This document shows, piece by piece, positions 18,955-29,387 of a DNA stretch of 64,000 nt. Location of the stretch: the NCBI GenBank assembly GCA_002633025.1, contig NMRB01000259.1, forward strand, positions 302,809 through 366,808, in the 5' to 3' direction. Every line of letters starts with the position of its first letter. The stretch's first letter is position 1. A model generated the notes under the pieces. It did not search any database, was not told where the DNA came from, and was given only the letters and a program-made list of their open reading frames with translations. The position numbers and the translations under genes are program-made. Source of the DNA: Notospermus geniculatus (taxonomy: Eukaryota; Nemertea; Pilidiophora; Heteronemertea; Lineidae).

Positions 18955-21900
18955 CTAAAAATAAAAGACAAAAGAACATCAATGACTGTCCATCTAAAGC
19001 TGGCACCACATCATGTAGGCTCAGGGGCTATATTATCCACTGTCACATGTATAGAGGCATGACCAACCGTTTGTTCAAACATTGCATGTCACAATAGAAT
19101 ATCCCCGTTATATCATACCGTTATCTTGATATCAGACACTTACTTGTAAAAGGCTGGTTCAATAGTATGAACTGTTACGCCGAACTTCTTCATTTCTCGC
19201 CTCAAGGCATCTGAATAGCCAATGCAGGCGAATTTTGATGAACAGTATGCAGAAAAACCACTCAAAGCAAAGCGACCTGCAATATCCAATGAATATTCCA
19301 TACATAGCCTAGTTGAATCTTGAAAAAACAATTCTGTTTAGACAAAGGCTTTGCCTACAGTTTGCTCGGTGAGGTGATATCCTCGAATGTCGGCGTGAGA
19401 CTCGGCCTCTCAAAGTTAGACTCGGGACCCAGTCGTTGTGTCGCTCCGGCCGCCGCACTACACTCCACAAACGACTGGGAAAGCAGGCTGCAAAATCAGC
19501 GGCTAGTCAGGATGTTTAAGACATTTTCGAGAAAAGCCTGGAAATATCCCTCTGTGTAAGCATTCTTGATATCTTGTGGGGTTCTTTCCCATGTCCTCTT
19601 AATCAGCTGCACCTGGTAATCTGCACTGGTCATCTCAGTTCTAAAAATAAAAGACAAAAGAACATCAATGACTGTCCATCTAAAGCTGGCACCACATCAT
19701 GTAGGCTCAGGGGCTATATTATCCACTGTATTCACATATATAGAGGCATGACCAACTGTTTGTTCAAACATTGCATGTCACAATAGAATATCCCCGTTAT
19801 ATCTTACCGTTATCTTGATATCAGACACTTACTTGTAAAAGGCTGGTTCAATAGTATGAACTGTTACGCCGAACTTCTTAATTTCTCGCCTCAAGGCATC
19901 TGAATAGCCAATGCAGGCGAATTTTGATGAACAGTATGCGGAAAAACCACTCAAAGCAAAGCGACCTGCAATATCCAATGAATATTCCATATATAGTTGA
20001 ATCTTGAAAAAAACATTTCTGTTTAGACAAAGGCTTTGCCTACAGTTTGCTCGGTGAGGTGATATCCTCGAATGTCGGCGTGATAGCCTACTCGGTTCCT
20101 AAGTGAGAGATTCCTATTATAAAGTTGGGCAACTCAACCAAAGAAAAATATGGCCCAGTCGTTTGTGTCATTTGTCTGCGTGTCGAGCTGGCGGGTGGTT
20201 CATGGCCTTGGCTGGGCTCGCAGTCAAATTGCCCAACACTCACCTGCAACACTTGCGACATTCACAATGCGGCCCCTTGATTCTCGAATCATTGGCAGGA
20301 ATGCTTTGGTCACTCGGATCGCGCCGAAGAAGTTCACAGAGAATACTTTCTCATACGTGCTGAGCTGCGTCCATTCGACCTCTCCAGTCTCCGAAATACC
20401 TGCATTATTCACCAAGGCCCACAACCCTACAAAGTGAAATAATAAGGTCAAATCAACGAGACTATACCCTCGAATTCCCCTTTCGCCTGCCTCCAGATGG
20501 CGCCCCGTCTCGATTCGTGTATTCAAACTATTAGACTGCTCACCTTGTCCGACATTATCCTTAACATATTCAACTGCACTGGCGACGTCCTCGTTTTTAG
20601 TTACGTCCAATTTCAAAATGTGAAGCTTCGCAGAACATTTCTGACGGAGATAGTCAGCGCCCCCTTTATCCGGGAGCAAGCAACAGGCGATGACAGTGAA
20701 TCCAAGTGTATCGAGTTTCTCTGCCAGTGATTTACCAAATCCGCTGTCACAGCCTGCAATAAACGTATTGAATAATGAGGGCTGTAGGGAGCAGTAACTT
20801 TATATTGCAAGGTCTTGTTTCTACTGTATTTCAATCTAAGATGCATTTTATATTGAGCCGGTCGTTCTCGTGACCCCGTGAGCCCTATTTGATCGGATGA
20901 TTGCCAGAATCGGACACGAAGTTCGAAGAATGGGAGCTTTCGAAGAATGACATGTTCCCCGAAATCGCCTTCGTTAGCTTATTATGCAACCTAATTTTAT
21001 ATCACTTCTATACATGTATGTATGTTAATGTTGATACAGTATATATACTTAATTTTGTCATGTGTTTTTCTAGGCTATTAATGCATTGTCTCGTCCATAG
21101 ATTAGGAAGACATTCTTAATGTTTAGAATAAATCAAATCATCATCATCAAAATGAAAAAAAGAACAACAACACGCCGTGCTCAGAGTAAGACGTTATTTT
21201 CCTTTCCAAATGATAACATCGTTCTTATGTTTTGAGACGTGCAGTTTGTTTAAATTCATACATTATACATTGTCGGATTGATATTGTGTAGGCTATATTA
21301 TTCTCGCATTAAGCCTGCCGCACACTGGAGCTACTGCTGAGCAAAAAGTCTCGAATTACTTTTTGCTCAGCAGTAGCTCCAGTGTGCGGCAGGCTTTATT
21401 GCAGTCCTCACCACGTAGGCCCCTACATGTATGTTATGGTGTAAGCTTTTCAGTGCGAAGTGAATACCTGTTTATCTAAGTAAATACATCATGTGCATAC
21501 ATGTGAAATGAATTCCATTAGACCATTAACGGGTAATGAAGATAAGAACGATTATAAAGTGGGTGAGTGATTGATCCATTCAAAAATACACGAGGCAAGG
21601 TAAACTCCCGCCGGTTTCGAACTGCTCTCCTTATTACCCGCGCTCCTGCCTCGGTTCAGTAATAGATGACCAATAGAATAGATGATTTATTAAGTTGTTG
21701 GGCACCCAACTCCAAACAGGGTTCCCCCGTTGCAGGTCCACCTCCAACCTGAAACATTAAGGAGTTTCATCTTACCTGTTATGAGGACAGCCTTATCGTC
21801 GATAGAGACACTTTTGCCGTAAAAGCGAGTTGATTTATAAACTGCATAGCCAATCCCTGCGAGGGCAAATAGTCCCAATACGATACATGGCCCTTGTAGA

Positions 21901-21959
21901 CTAAGACCGAGAAGTATTCCTCCGCTAACTGCCGCAATAACTGCAGCCGGCGGTGACAT
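18783..21959 (-). CDS. Short-chain dehydrogenase/reductase, retinol/17beta-hydroxysteroid dehydrogenase-like
   Basis: Minus-strand exons 21776-21959, 20544-20753 and 20244-20426, then two alternative pairs of exons 4 and 5, are in phase. The product starts with a hydrophobic N-terminal segment, then the Rossmann motif TGCDSGFG, NNAG, the catalytic serine in VNVASVAG, and YCSSK with the catalytic tyrosine and lysine. SDRs of this group are ER-anchored NAD(P)-dependent enzymes that oxidise or reduce retinoids or steroids. TGCDSGFG is typical of the RDH/HSD17B6-like subgroup. About 300 residues are accounted for, but the usual last segment of these enzymes was not found; both exon-5 copies reach a stop early. 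Confidence 0.85.
18818..19393. repeat. SDR tandem duplication, unit a
   Basis: This unit of about 575 bases, from AGTCAGGATGTTTAAGAC to GAATGTCGGCGTGA, holds exons 4a and 5a. Unit b is 19503-20085. Between them lie about 110 bases, including an AGTCGTTGTG / CACAAACGACTGGG inverted pair. Confidence 0.85.
19144..19276 (-). CDS. SDR exon 4, copy a (distal)
   Basis: It has the same 133-nt length, splice sites (GATATTGCAG acceptor, GTAAGTGTC donor) and phases as copy b. It encodes the same YCSSK active site with RREMKK. Confidence 0.82.
19496..19640 (-). CDS. SDR exon 5, copy b (proximal)
   Basis: It enters in phase 2 after TTTTTAG and encodes TEMTSADYQVQLIKRTWER, then TPQDIKNAYTEGYFQAFLE. It ends NILTSR with TGA at 19496-19498, because the duplication breakpoint lies just inside. 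It differs from copy a by K in place of N in LINRTW. Confidence 0.7.
19503..20085. repeat. SDR tandem duplication, unit b
   Basis: Second unit, containing exons 4b and 5b. The two units are almost identical, with no N between them. Confidence 0.85.
19833..19965 (-). CDS. SDR exon 4, copy b (proximal)
   Basis: This 133-nt exon, phase 1 in and 2 out, encodes GRFALSGFSAYCSSKFACIG, then DALRREIKKFGVTVHTIEPA. It carries the catalytic YxxxK. It differs from copy a by I in place of M in RREMKK and by one silent change. Confidence 0.82.
20244..20426 (-). CDS. SDR exon 3 (NNAG and catalytic serine)
   Basis: This 183-nt exon, phase 1 in and out, has acceptor CACTTTGTAG and donor GTGAGTG. It encodes ALVNNAGISETGEVEWTQ, VFSVNFFGAIRVTKAFLP and RGRIVNVASVAG. 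NNAG and the catalytic serine are intact. Confidence 0.88.
20544..20753 (-). CDS. SDR exon 2 (cofactor-binding loop)
   Basis: This 210-nt exon, phase 1 in and out, has acceptor TTTATTGCAG and donor GTGAGCAG. It encodes GCDSGFGKSLAEKLDTLGF, then HILKLDVTKNEDV, the aspartate that binds the adenine ring. Together with exon 1 it completes TGxxxGxG. Confidence 0.87.
21311..21396. repeat. Perfect palindromic MITE in SDR intron 1
   Basis: The arms of about 37 bases, AAGCCTGCCGCACACTGGAG and CTCCAGTGTGCGGCAGGCTT, surround a short loop. The near-perfect match suggests recent insertion. Confidence 0.87.
21776..21959 (-). CDS. SDR exon 1 (start, membrane segment, first Rossmann strand)
   Basis: The ATG at 21959 begins MSPPAAVIAAVSGGILLGLS, a hydrophobic stretch suited to an ER signal anchor, followed by VLGLFALAGIGYAVYK. 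The exon ends DKAVLITG in phase 1 at a GTAAGATG donor (184 nt). This ATG is the first in frame and puts the TG of the cofactor motif near residue 60, as expected for an anchored SDR. Confidence 0.8.
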
Positions 21960-22593
21960 GGTGCCGACTGCTCCTTCTTTAGCCCCTCACTGCCGCGCAC
22001 TGTGGCCAAAGTTTCCCGTTGTCTTCTGCGTCAGCTGTCTAAGTCCTCTCAAACCAAGGCCTTCCTGTTTGGCGAGAGTCCAATGACACATCTCCGAACG
22101 TAGGCGTGTAAGATAATAGGAAAGTGGCCTATTAACAAGTCCAATTCTATCCCTGTTCTTTTTTTCGGCAGTACGTCTTGGAGGATCGAGATCACGAAAC
22201 GCGCACGAGTACCACTTGTGCTGTTTGTCCTGGCCGTCGTCCCCACTGGTCGAGTAGTTGTCCGATTTGAAAAGAAACCTAGGTTGTCGTCGCAGGAAGA
22301 ATGTCCTAGAAATACTTGCATAAGACCCTGGGGATTAAAGTTGTGACCTACACTCGCTTGTGTAGAACAGTTGCACACTACATGTACGTTCATTCAAAGC
22401 AAATTTCAACTATATGTTTGTTCACCCACACAATGTATGGAGATGTGATAAAACATGTGTGGTATGTTGGAGGGGGCACCTGCTAGGGCAAATTGATATT
22501 TCTACTTAATATTTTATAGGGGCATACTCCATGATCTATTTGAATCTTAAGAAACTATTCAGGTCACATAGGCTACGCATAATGGTAGGCGTA
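21960..22593. other. Region upstream of the SDR gene
   Basis: This is the probable promoter side of the SDR (minus strand). No TATA box or CpG-rich core stands out, and no other gene is visible. Confidence 0.35.
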
Positions 22594-22696
22594 ATGCATG
22601 AATAAGAACTTTCTCAAGAAACTGAAAACTGGTTAGCTATTCTTTGACCTTTTGAAACAATACATGTATATGTAGTGGGCTGAAAACTACATGTAC

Positions 22697-22930
22697 ATAC
22701 TTTATCCTCCCTCTAAAAGGTCAGTCCAGAGTACCCATGACCAGGCCTTTGTTCCATAGGCCTACTACAATAGGCGCTGGTGCTTCGTTCTTTGTTTGAC
22801 CAATCAGAACGAAGAGGTTTGTTGGAACATTGTACTCACAATGACCTGGCAATGCCTAGTCTTGTCTTGTAAGTGTCACCTCGCACCTCGTGGGCATTAA
22901 TGACTGACCTTTTAGAGGCGAGGATAAAGT
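22697..22930. repeat. TIR element with TACTTTATCCTC ends
   Basis: TACTTTATCCTC plus CTCTAAAAGGTCAGT at the left is mirrored by ACTGACCTTTTAGAGGCGAG plus GATAAAGTA at the right. A degenerate equivalent lies at about 25149-25370. Confidence 0.7.
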
Positions 22931-22937
22931 ATATATT

Positions 22938-24112
22938 GTGGTCGTGGAGTTATGCCGGAGTGGGGGCGGTTCTGTATAGGCCGTGGGACGAATTGAAAAA
23001 AAGAGCTTAGAAAATGGGTTTTGCTGAACATATTAGCGAACCACGGGGAAAGTGTGATTTTAGGGTAATACGGGGGTGCTGAGTTCAAAAATGCACTTTT
23101 CCCGCTCGTAAAGTTGCTCATTTCATCAGAAATTGAGACCCTTTTAGGGCCTAATGGCTATAAGGAAGGGGTCAAAATTTTGGTGTCATAAACCAAGTTG
23201 ACATGGGTATCAAATTGAAGGTATATTTAAGTACTTTAACATGGAGGCATTTTTACCTCCCTATTCCACACCTGGGACCCTGGAGAAGGGGTCAAAAAGG
23301 GACGAAATGTCACATTCAACCCCTAGCCATGAGGTTTTGGGACGAGCAATGGACGCAAAGGTGCTTGAGAATTTTAATCTCCTATCAAAACCCTTCAATT
23401 TGACACCAATCATAATACTGTCGTGAAAGTGGTAAAAAACTGGGCCCTTTTTTGAGACCCTTTGGCCCTTTGGGTTCTCAGGAATATGAAACTACGCAAA
23501 ATTGGTATCAAATTGTAGGTCTTTGCAAGTATATTCAGATTCAATTACTTTTTCGTCCATTGCTCATCCCATAAGCTCATGGCTGGGGGTTGAATGTGAA
23601 ATTTCGTCCCTTTTTGACCCTTCTCCAAGGTCTCAGGTGTGGTATAGGGAGGTTAAAAGTGCCTCCATCTTAAAGTACCCATATATACCTTCAATTTGAT
23701 ACCCAGGTCGACTTGGTTTGATGACATCAAATTTTTGACCCCTTCCTTATAGCCATTAGGCCCTAAAAGGGTCTCAATTTCTGATGAAATGAGCAACTTT
23801 ACGAGCGGAAAAAGTGCATTTTTGAACTCAGCACCCCCATATTACCCTAAAAACATACTTTTCCCGTGGTTCGATAATTTGTTCAACGAAACTCCACATT
23901 AAATTTCTGGACAATGTCCCACGGCCTAGTAGGCCTACTTTTAACCCGCAGGCATAGCCTTACATCATGTAATAGAAACCTGGATCCACCCACACCACAA
24001 TTTCAGTACACAGACCAACCCCAAATTCCCCAGAACTAATCGTAGGACACGGCGTGACCAAGTGATATGGTAATAGCAAAATGGGTCCACTCCGGCATAA
24101 CTCCGCGACCAC
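22938..24112. mobile_element. Outer TIR element hosting a nested foldback
   Basis: GTGGTCGTGGAGTTATGCCG and GAGTG at the left end are mirrored by CACTCCGGCATAACTCCGCG plus ACCAC at the right. The same TIR pair occurs at 25371-25768 with a different interior. The foldback at 22977-23928 lies inside it. Confidence 0.7.
22977..23928. mobile_element. Foldback element, 952 bases, TAGGCCGTGGGAC ends
   Basis: Two arms of about 430 bases are inverted copies of each other. For example, CTCATTTCATCAGAAATTGA at 23117 is mirrored by TCAATTTCTGATGAAATGAG at 23774. The element is bounded by GTA at 22974-22976 and 23929-23931, and the empty site in the duplicate at 25405-25411 has GTA once. No coding frame spans it. 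Confidence 0.85.
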
Positions 24113-24254
24113 AGTATCGGGGTTCAGGAATGGTGATCACGTCTCAGGCCCCATGGGCCTGGCACGTGATCACGTCTCAGGCCCCCTGACGGAAATGGGA
24201 CAACACCGGTATCATTTTCCAATGCATTTTCTATTTGATATAAAAATTTCCAAA

Positions 24255-24471
24255 GGGCCGATTTTATAAACGATGGCTAAGATTACCATCGGGTTCATTA
24301 ACCATTAGTTGACAAACTGTTTGTTAAGCGAAGTGAATTTTTCGATTTTATGAATCGTTGATAGTCAAACATTCTAAAAATAAAAATGTTTACTTTGATT
24401 AATTAGCGGTTTTCAGAACAGCCGATGGTTAAACCGAGGTTTATCTTAGCTATCGTTTAAAAAATCGACCC
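24255..24471. repeat. MITE with GGGCCGATTTTATAAACGAT ends
   Basis: GGGCCGATTTTATAAACGAT plus GGCTAAGAT at the left is mirrored by ATCTTAGCTATCGTTTAAAA plus AATCGACCC. The inner ACCATCGG / CCGATGGT pair extends the arms. Confidence 0.8.
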
Positions 24472-24921
24472 ATACTAAATCCGGGTTCCAAACGAAATCG
24501 TTCTAGGGGGTGAAGGTACATCTTGTGGGACTCCTACCCTGAAAATATTACATCACCTTCACCACGAAAATTTGGAGAAATCTTGATTTTTGAAAACCTT
24601 GTCTCAGATTTCACACTCACTTCCAGTGTTGCTACCAGTACAGTAGCTCTACTTTGTGGCGCCACCTGTCGTTAGCCGGTCAAATCACACACCAAATTTT
24701 ATTTTCATATTGAAGATTACATCCAGCTAATTATTTCAAAACCCTATTTTTCCCCTTCTGCTAATCATTAACCCATTCCATTCCAATGTCAAAAGAAGGT
24801 TTTAGATATTCAATAATTTGTATCCCATACCGTTGTAGATGGCACTGGTGTTGTCCCTAANACGCGTGCCCTACGAAACGTGCCTAGAATACCGAATAGC
24901 GTATAGCTCTATGTAATCGGG
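24472..24921. other. Interval with no recognised feature, containing an N join
   Basis: No coding frame or palindrome seen. A single N at 24861 marks a sequence join. Confidence 0.4.
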
Positions 24922-25069
24922 GCCTAAGGCTTCCCTTACATAGAAGTATACGGTATACGAAAACGCCATTTAACAAAGGCTTCAAGTGGATTCACGACCG
25001 TGAAGCCATTGTTAACCGCGGTATTCGTATACCGTATAGTTCTATGTAAAGGAAGCCTTATGCATGAAT
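24922..25069. repeat. Palindromic MITE, TATACGGTATACG family (copy 3)
   Basis: This is the same family in inverted orientation, far from the other two copies. The ends are GCCTAAGGCTTCCC and GGAAGCCTTA. It lies just left of the second copy of the 22.6-kb duplicate and 60 bases right of the N at 24861. Confidence 0.8.
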
Positions 25070-25768
25070 AAGTATTTTCTCAGGAAACTGAAAACTGGTT
25101 AGCTATTCTTGGAGTTGACCTTTTGAAACAACTGGGCTGAAAACTACATGTACATACTTTATCCTCGCCTCTAAAAGGTCAGTCCAGAGTGCCCATGACC
25201 AGGCCTTTGTTCCATACTACAATAGGCGCTGGTGCTTCGTTCTTTGTTTGACCAATCAGAACGAAGAGGTTTGTTGGAACATTGTACTCACAATGACCTG
25301 GCAATGCCTAGCCTTGTAAGTGCCACCTCGCACCTCGTGGGCATTAATTTTTAGAGGCGAGGATAAAGTAGTGGTCGCGGAGTTATGCCGGAGTGGAGGC
25401 GGTTCTGTAGGCCTTTTAACCCGCAGGCGTAGCCTTACATCATGTAATAGAAACCTGGATCCACCCACACCACAATTTCAGTACACAGACCAACCCCAAA
25501 TTCCTCAGAACTAATCGTAGGACACAGCGTGACCAAGTGATATGGTAATAGCAAATTGGGTCCACACAGGTGTAATGAAATGTAATGTTCCCGATACCAG
25601 ATGTCCGCTTCTTTTGTTCAGGGGACATCTCGTGACAGAAGTTCCTGTCTGTTAGTGTCCGGCCTGTTGTAGCTGCCGCTTATTCCGTCAGAATCTTTTG
25701 TTGGGGACATCTCATATCGGGGTACATGACATTCCACTACACCGGCATAACTCCGCGACCACAGTATA
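25070..25768. repeat. Duplicated segment, copy 2 (lacks the foldback)
   Basis: It matches copy 1 up to GCGGTTCTGTA, then continues directly with GGCCTTTTAACCCGCAGG, giving an empty site for the foldback. It carries its own extra insertion at about 25567-25746. Confidence 0.8.
25567..25746. mobile_element. MITE in copy 2 only, CAGGTGTAATGAAATGT ends
   Basis: CAGGTGTAATGAAATGTAAT with GTTCCCGATA at the left is mirrored by TATCGGGGTACATGACATTC and CACTACACC at the right. Copy 1 has GGGTCCACTCCGGCATAAC at the same place without it. The exact right end is uncertain because it merges with the outer element's TIR. Confidence 0.7.
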
Positions 25769-26070
25769 TTTTAGGCCTAGATACAGGTATAAGGAAACGC
25801 CTGGCAACGACCACAACACATTTTAGTACTTCCAGTCCCTTCCATGTCCAGAGCAAATCGAGTGGGCCTGGTAGGCCTACTATGAGTACCATCTCTAGCG
25901 GTCAGATTATGAACTAGACTGCGGGTACTATGAGCGCCATCTCTCCTTTGGTCTGATTTTGAACATGTCTTGTAGACTATCCGGCGCAGATGGTATGAAT
26001 GGTTTTAGGCGAAGGGTGCAAGAACCGTTAGGTTGGGGTTAGGATTAGGACATGTAGGAACAGATACTTA

Positions 26071-26978
26071 GTAGGCCCTCGGACCGTGTTTATTGAACGA
26101 TCTCAATAAATTTTTCATCTAAATGCAGTTTGTTGGGGTGCTGGTTTACATGTACATGTATCAAGGTTAGATCCAGGGAGAAACCTTGGCCTCTTTCATC
26201 TTTAACCGTAATTTCTACCTACGATTGAGTCGTTCCCCAGTTTCTGACAATCAGACAAACATGACCCGTATCTGAGACCTACATGTATATTTAATGATAA
26301 AGTTGACAGTTCTAGTGATGTCGCAGCAATTAAATATTGAAGGACGAGTCCTTTAGTGCGGTTTTTGCATATTTGTAGTGACGGATAAACTACAGACAAT
26401 GGTCACCTAACTTCGGACGCTGTCTTCTCGCCCCATCCCCGGGAATCACGTTCTCATGACGGAAAACTATCAACGCGCTGAATTATAGAGAAGAAAGATA
26501 GATACATGTACTGTTACAGTAGCCCAAAGGCAGGCCATTGGACAAATATCTATACATCAAAAATATCTATTTTTGACTACATGCAAAAGCATGGTCGAGG
26601 CATTTAGAAATGGCGCTAATTTTTGGATGTATGTTGACCTATTTTTAACATAAAATATTTGCACAACATGGCCCAATTTATAAGTGATATATGCATGATT
26701 ACAAGTACGGCATGAACAAAAATTATAAAAGTTAGTGTTGAAAAAAAGAGTGTAGCCTACTTGGTCTGTTCCCACCGGATATTTGTATTGCCCCATGGGG
26801 GGAAAATGTGAAGGATGTCTATGACATTTTACTCAATCTGCATGATGATGGCCCTTTCTAAACGTGCGTCATAGCCAATTAACTAAGAGCCGGCAGGGTT
26901 ACCTTCAGGTGTTTGACATGTTTGATTACTTGGCAATCACCTAAAACAAATTTTGCTGTCCTGTTGTCATGTACATGT
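26071..26978. repeat. N-joined tandem duplicate, copy 1
   Basis: Starts GTAGGCCCTCGGACCGTG and ends GTACATGT, immediately before the N at 26979. It is nearly identical to 26980-27870 apart from small indels and substitutions. No gene is visible. Confidence 0.88.
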
Positions 26979-26979
26979 N

Positions 26980-27870
26980 GTAGGCCCTCGGACCGTGTTT
27001 ATTGAACGATCTCAATAAATTTTTCATCTAAATGCAGTTTGTTGGGGTGCTGGTTTACATGTACATGTATCAAGGTTAGATCCCGGGAGAAACCTTGGCC
27101 TCTTTCATCTTTAACCGTAATTTCTACCTACGATTGAGTCGTTCCCCAGTTTCTGACAATCAGACAAACATGACCCGTACCTGAGACCTACATGTATATT
27201 TAATGATAAAGTTGAAGTTTTATTGATGTCGCAGCAATTAAATATTGAAGGACGAGTCCTTAGTGCGGTTTCTTTGCATATTTGTAGTGACGGATAAACT
27301 ACAGACAATGGTCACCTGACTTCGGACGCTGTCTTCTCGCCCCATCCCCGGGAATCACTTTCTAATGACGGAAAACTATCAACGCGCTGAATTATAGAGA
27401 AGAAAGATAGATACATGTACTGTTACAGTAGTCCAAAGGCAGGCCATTGGACAAATATCTATACATCAAAAATATATATTTTTGACTACATGCAAAAGCA
27501 TGGTCGAGCATTTAGAAATGGCGCTAATTTTTGGATGTATGTTGACCTATTTTTAACATAAAATATTTGCACAACATGGCCCAATTTATAAGTGATATAA
27601 TATGCATGATTACATGTACGGCATGAACAAAAATTATAAAAGTTAGTGTTGAAAAAAAGAGTGTAGCCTACTTGGTCTGTTCCCACCGGGGGGAAAATGT
27701 GAAGGATGTCTATGACATTTTACTCAATCTGCATGATGATGGCCCTTTCTAAACGTGCGTCATAGCCAATTAACTAAGAGCCGGCAGGGTTACCTTCAGG
27801 TGTTTGACATGTTTGATTACTTGGCAATCACCTAAAACAAATTTTGCTGTCCTGTTGTCATGTACATGTC
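26980..27870. repeat. N-joined tandem duplicate, copy 2
   Basis: It restarts at GTAGGCCCTCGG right after the N and runs through the same sequence into a longer TACATG tract at about 27868-27890. The layout is what a scaffold shows when two haplotypes are laid end to end. Confidence 0.88.
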
Positions 27871-28576
27871 ATGTACATGTACTTAATTGTAGGCCTATAC
27901 CATTACCAATGGTCACCATTTTGAAATCAACAAAGAAAAAAACATCAAATTCCTGTGAGATTTTTTTTAGCTTTATTTTCACATATCGTGACTTTGCTTG
28001 GCACAGCCTACATGTATAGTGCTCCTCTTAGTTCGTTATAACTCCTGATAGTTATCTTTATTTCGAAAACTGATCAACTTGAAAAAAAGTGACTGAGATA
28101 CCGGCACCTCAGAACATGGCGCAGCTGACGCTTGTGTGTGTTTGTTGTTCGTCGTTCAAAAGCAAAATTACGTTACCTGCATGATAACACAAGGGAGTTC
28201 ATGGTACTATATTCTAGACGACTGTCTTGACTTTCTATATTGCCGCACGGTATCGAGATATTTCTGTTCCTGTTTTGATAAAACGTACTTAAATGATATG
28301 TTTTTATTTCAAATTGCATCACGCGCACCACGACATTCTCCTTTTTCCGTCGTTTATCGTGTAAACGCAACACCCACCACGGGCGAAATTATGCTAAGCA
28401 TAGAGGCTGCTAATATCTTTAAAGTACTGCTACAAGAGATTTTAGTGGTCAGTGGCGATTACTGAAAAATAATCAATTTTCATTTGATGCACTAGCACAT
28501 TTCACTATTCTAGTGAAAATGGCGCTGGTGTTTGCTATTGATAAACTAGGTCGGTTTCCTTTACGTCGGCAATATC

Positions 28577-28590
28577 GCAATATAGAACGG
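28577..28590 (+). promoter_or_regulatory. TATA-like element upstream of histone H1
   Basis: GCAATATAGAACGG lies about 65 bases before the H1 start codon and is the best TATA-like word there. There is no canonical H1 AC box that I could see. This is a weak call. Confidence 0.3.
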
Positions 28591-28646
28591 TCACCGAGTG
28601 GGATGGGGCATTTTCATTCGAGACTTCGATTAGGAATCTGATCAAC

Positions 28647-29168
28647 ATGTCTGACGCTGCTCCCGCTAAGACGAAAAAGGCTACCAAACCAAGGAAGCCA
28701 AAGGCTGCTTCTACCCATCCGAACACCAAAGCCATGGTGACGAATGCCATCAAGACCTTGAAGGAGAGGAAAGGTTCTTCCCTTGCTGCTATCAAGAAGT
28801 TCGTTGCCGCCAACTACACAGTAGATCCAGTCAAGATCAATCCGTTCATCAAGAGGTGCCTGAAGAAGGGTGTTGAAGACAAGATTTTCATCCAAATTAA
28901 AGGTAGTTACAAGCTGTCTGAGGCCGCTAAGAAGGACAAGCCAAAGAAGAAGCCAACCAAGCCAAAGGCAAAAGCCAAGAAACCAGCCGTTAAGAAGACG
29001 CCCAAGAAGCCCAAGGCCAAGAAACCAAAGTCTCCCGCAAAGAAACCTAAATCAAAACCACCAAAGAAGGCAAAGTCGCCCAAGAAGCCAGCCGCCAAGA
29101 AAGCCGCTAAAAAACCCGCGAAAAAGTCGGCGAAGCCCAAAGGAAAGAAGCCTGCAGCCAAGAAGTAA
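28647..29168 (+). CDS. Histone H1 (linker histone), replication-dependent type
   Basis: This intronless gene encodes 173 residues. The N-tail (1-22) is [18 protein letters not shown] and so on. The winged-helix globular domain (about 23-95) includes [19 protein letters not shown], then [15 protein letters not shown] and [13 protein letters not shown]. The C-tail is Lys/Ala/Pro-rich with CDK-type TPKK, SPAKK and SPKK sites. It binds linker DNA at the nucleosome dyad and compacts chromatin. The usual KGxGASGSFKL end of the globular domain is shortened here to IKGSYKL, removing the Gly-rich loop. The start is set by ATCAACATG and the SDxAPA tail typical of H1. No core-histone genes are nearby, so it is a solitary H1. 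Reading frame and 3' signals are intact. Confidence 0.97.
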   Translation: MSDAAPAKTKKATKPRKPKAASTHPNTKAMVTNAIKTLKERKGSSLAAIKKFVAANYTVDPVKINPFIKRCLKKGVEDKIFIQIKGSYKLSEAAKKDKPKKKPTKPKAKAKKPAVKKTPKKPKAKKPKSPAKKPKSKPPKKAKSPKKPAAKKAAKKPAKKSAKPKGKKPAAKK

Positions 29169-29214
29169 ACTAACTGCTGGTTTACTCCACATCGGAAGTC
29201 TCTTCCGGCACAAC

Positions 29215-29230
29215 GGCCCTTATCAGGGCC
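29215..29230 (+). terminator. Histone mRNA 3' stem-loop
   Basis: GGCCCTTATCAGGGCC forms a 6-bp stem with a TATC loop, followed by ACCCC. This is the SLBP-bound processing signal of replication-dependent histone mRNAs and lies 46 bases after the H1 stop codon. Confidence 0.95.
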
Positions 29231-29236
29231 ACCCCA

Positions 29237-29252
29237 AATTGTAAGAGACCAA
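29237..29252 (+). promoter_or_regulatory. Putative histone downstream element (U7 snRNA site)
   Basis: AATTGTAAGAGACC lies about 8 bases after the stem-loop, at the normal spacing, and is purine-rich (AAGAGA) like the HDE that pairs with U7 snRNA. Confidence 0.6.
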
Positions 29253-29387
29253 CTTGCTCCAGTAATGTCACTTGCTCATATAGCTACCCCATCTTGTCTG
29301 GGATGAAATCCCAGAAAGTCGCCCACTCCGCTACGGTCTACACCATCAACATTTTCCGAACATTTTGAAAACTTGTTTTGGAAATAT

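Larger units (their letters stand above)
22594..24090. repeat. Duplicated segment, copy 1 (contains a 952-base foldback)
   Basis: The outer parts (22594-22976 and 23938-24090) match 25070-25410 and 25411-25565. The middle part is an inserted foldback element. The copies are separated by about 1 kb that includes an N at 24861. Confidence 0.8.

Noticed and set aside
26557-26796. Minus-strand frame with FFNTNFYNFCSCRTCNHAYI in the 26-kb duplicate
   Set aside because: The frame is broken by a 2-base difference (TGATATATGC versus TGATATAATATGC) in the other copy and has no family resemblance.
28907-29161. Long open frame on the minus strand across the H1 tail (Phe/Ala/Gly-rich)
   Set aside because: It is the complement of the Lys/Ala/Pro repeats of histone H1; the sense strand has the histone fold and 3' processing signals.
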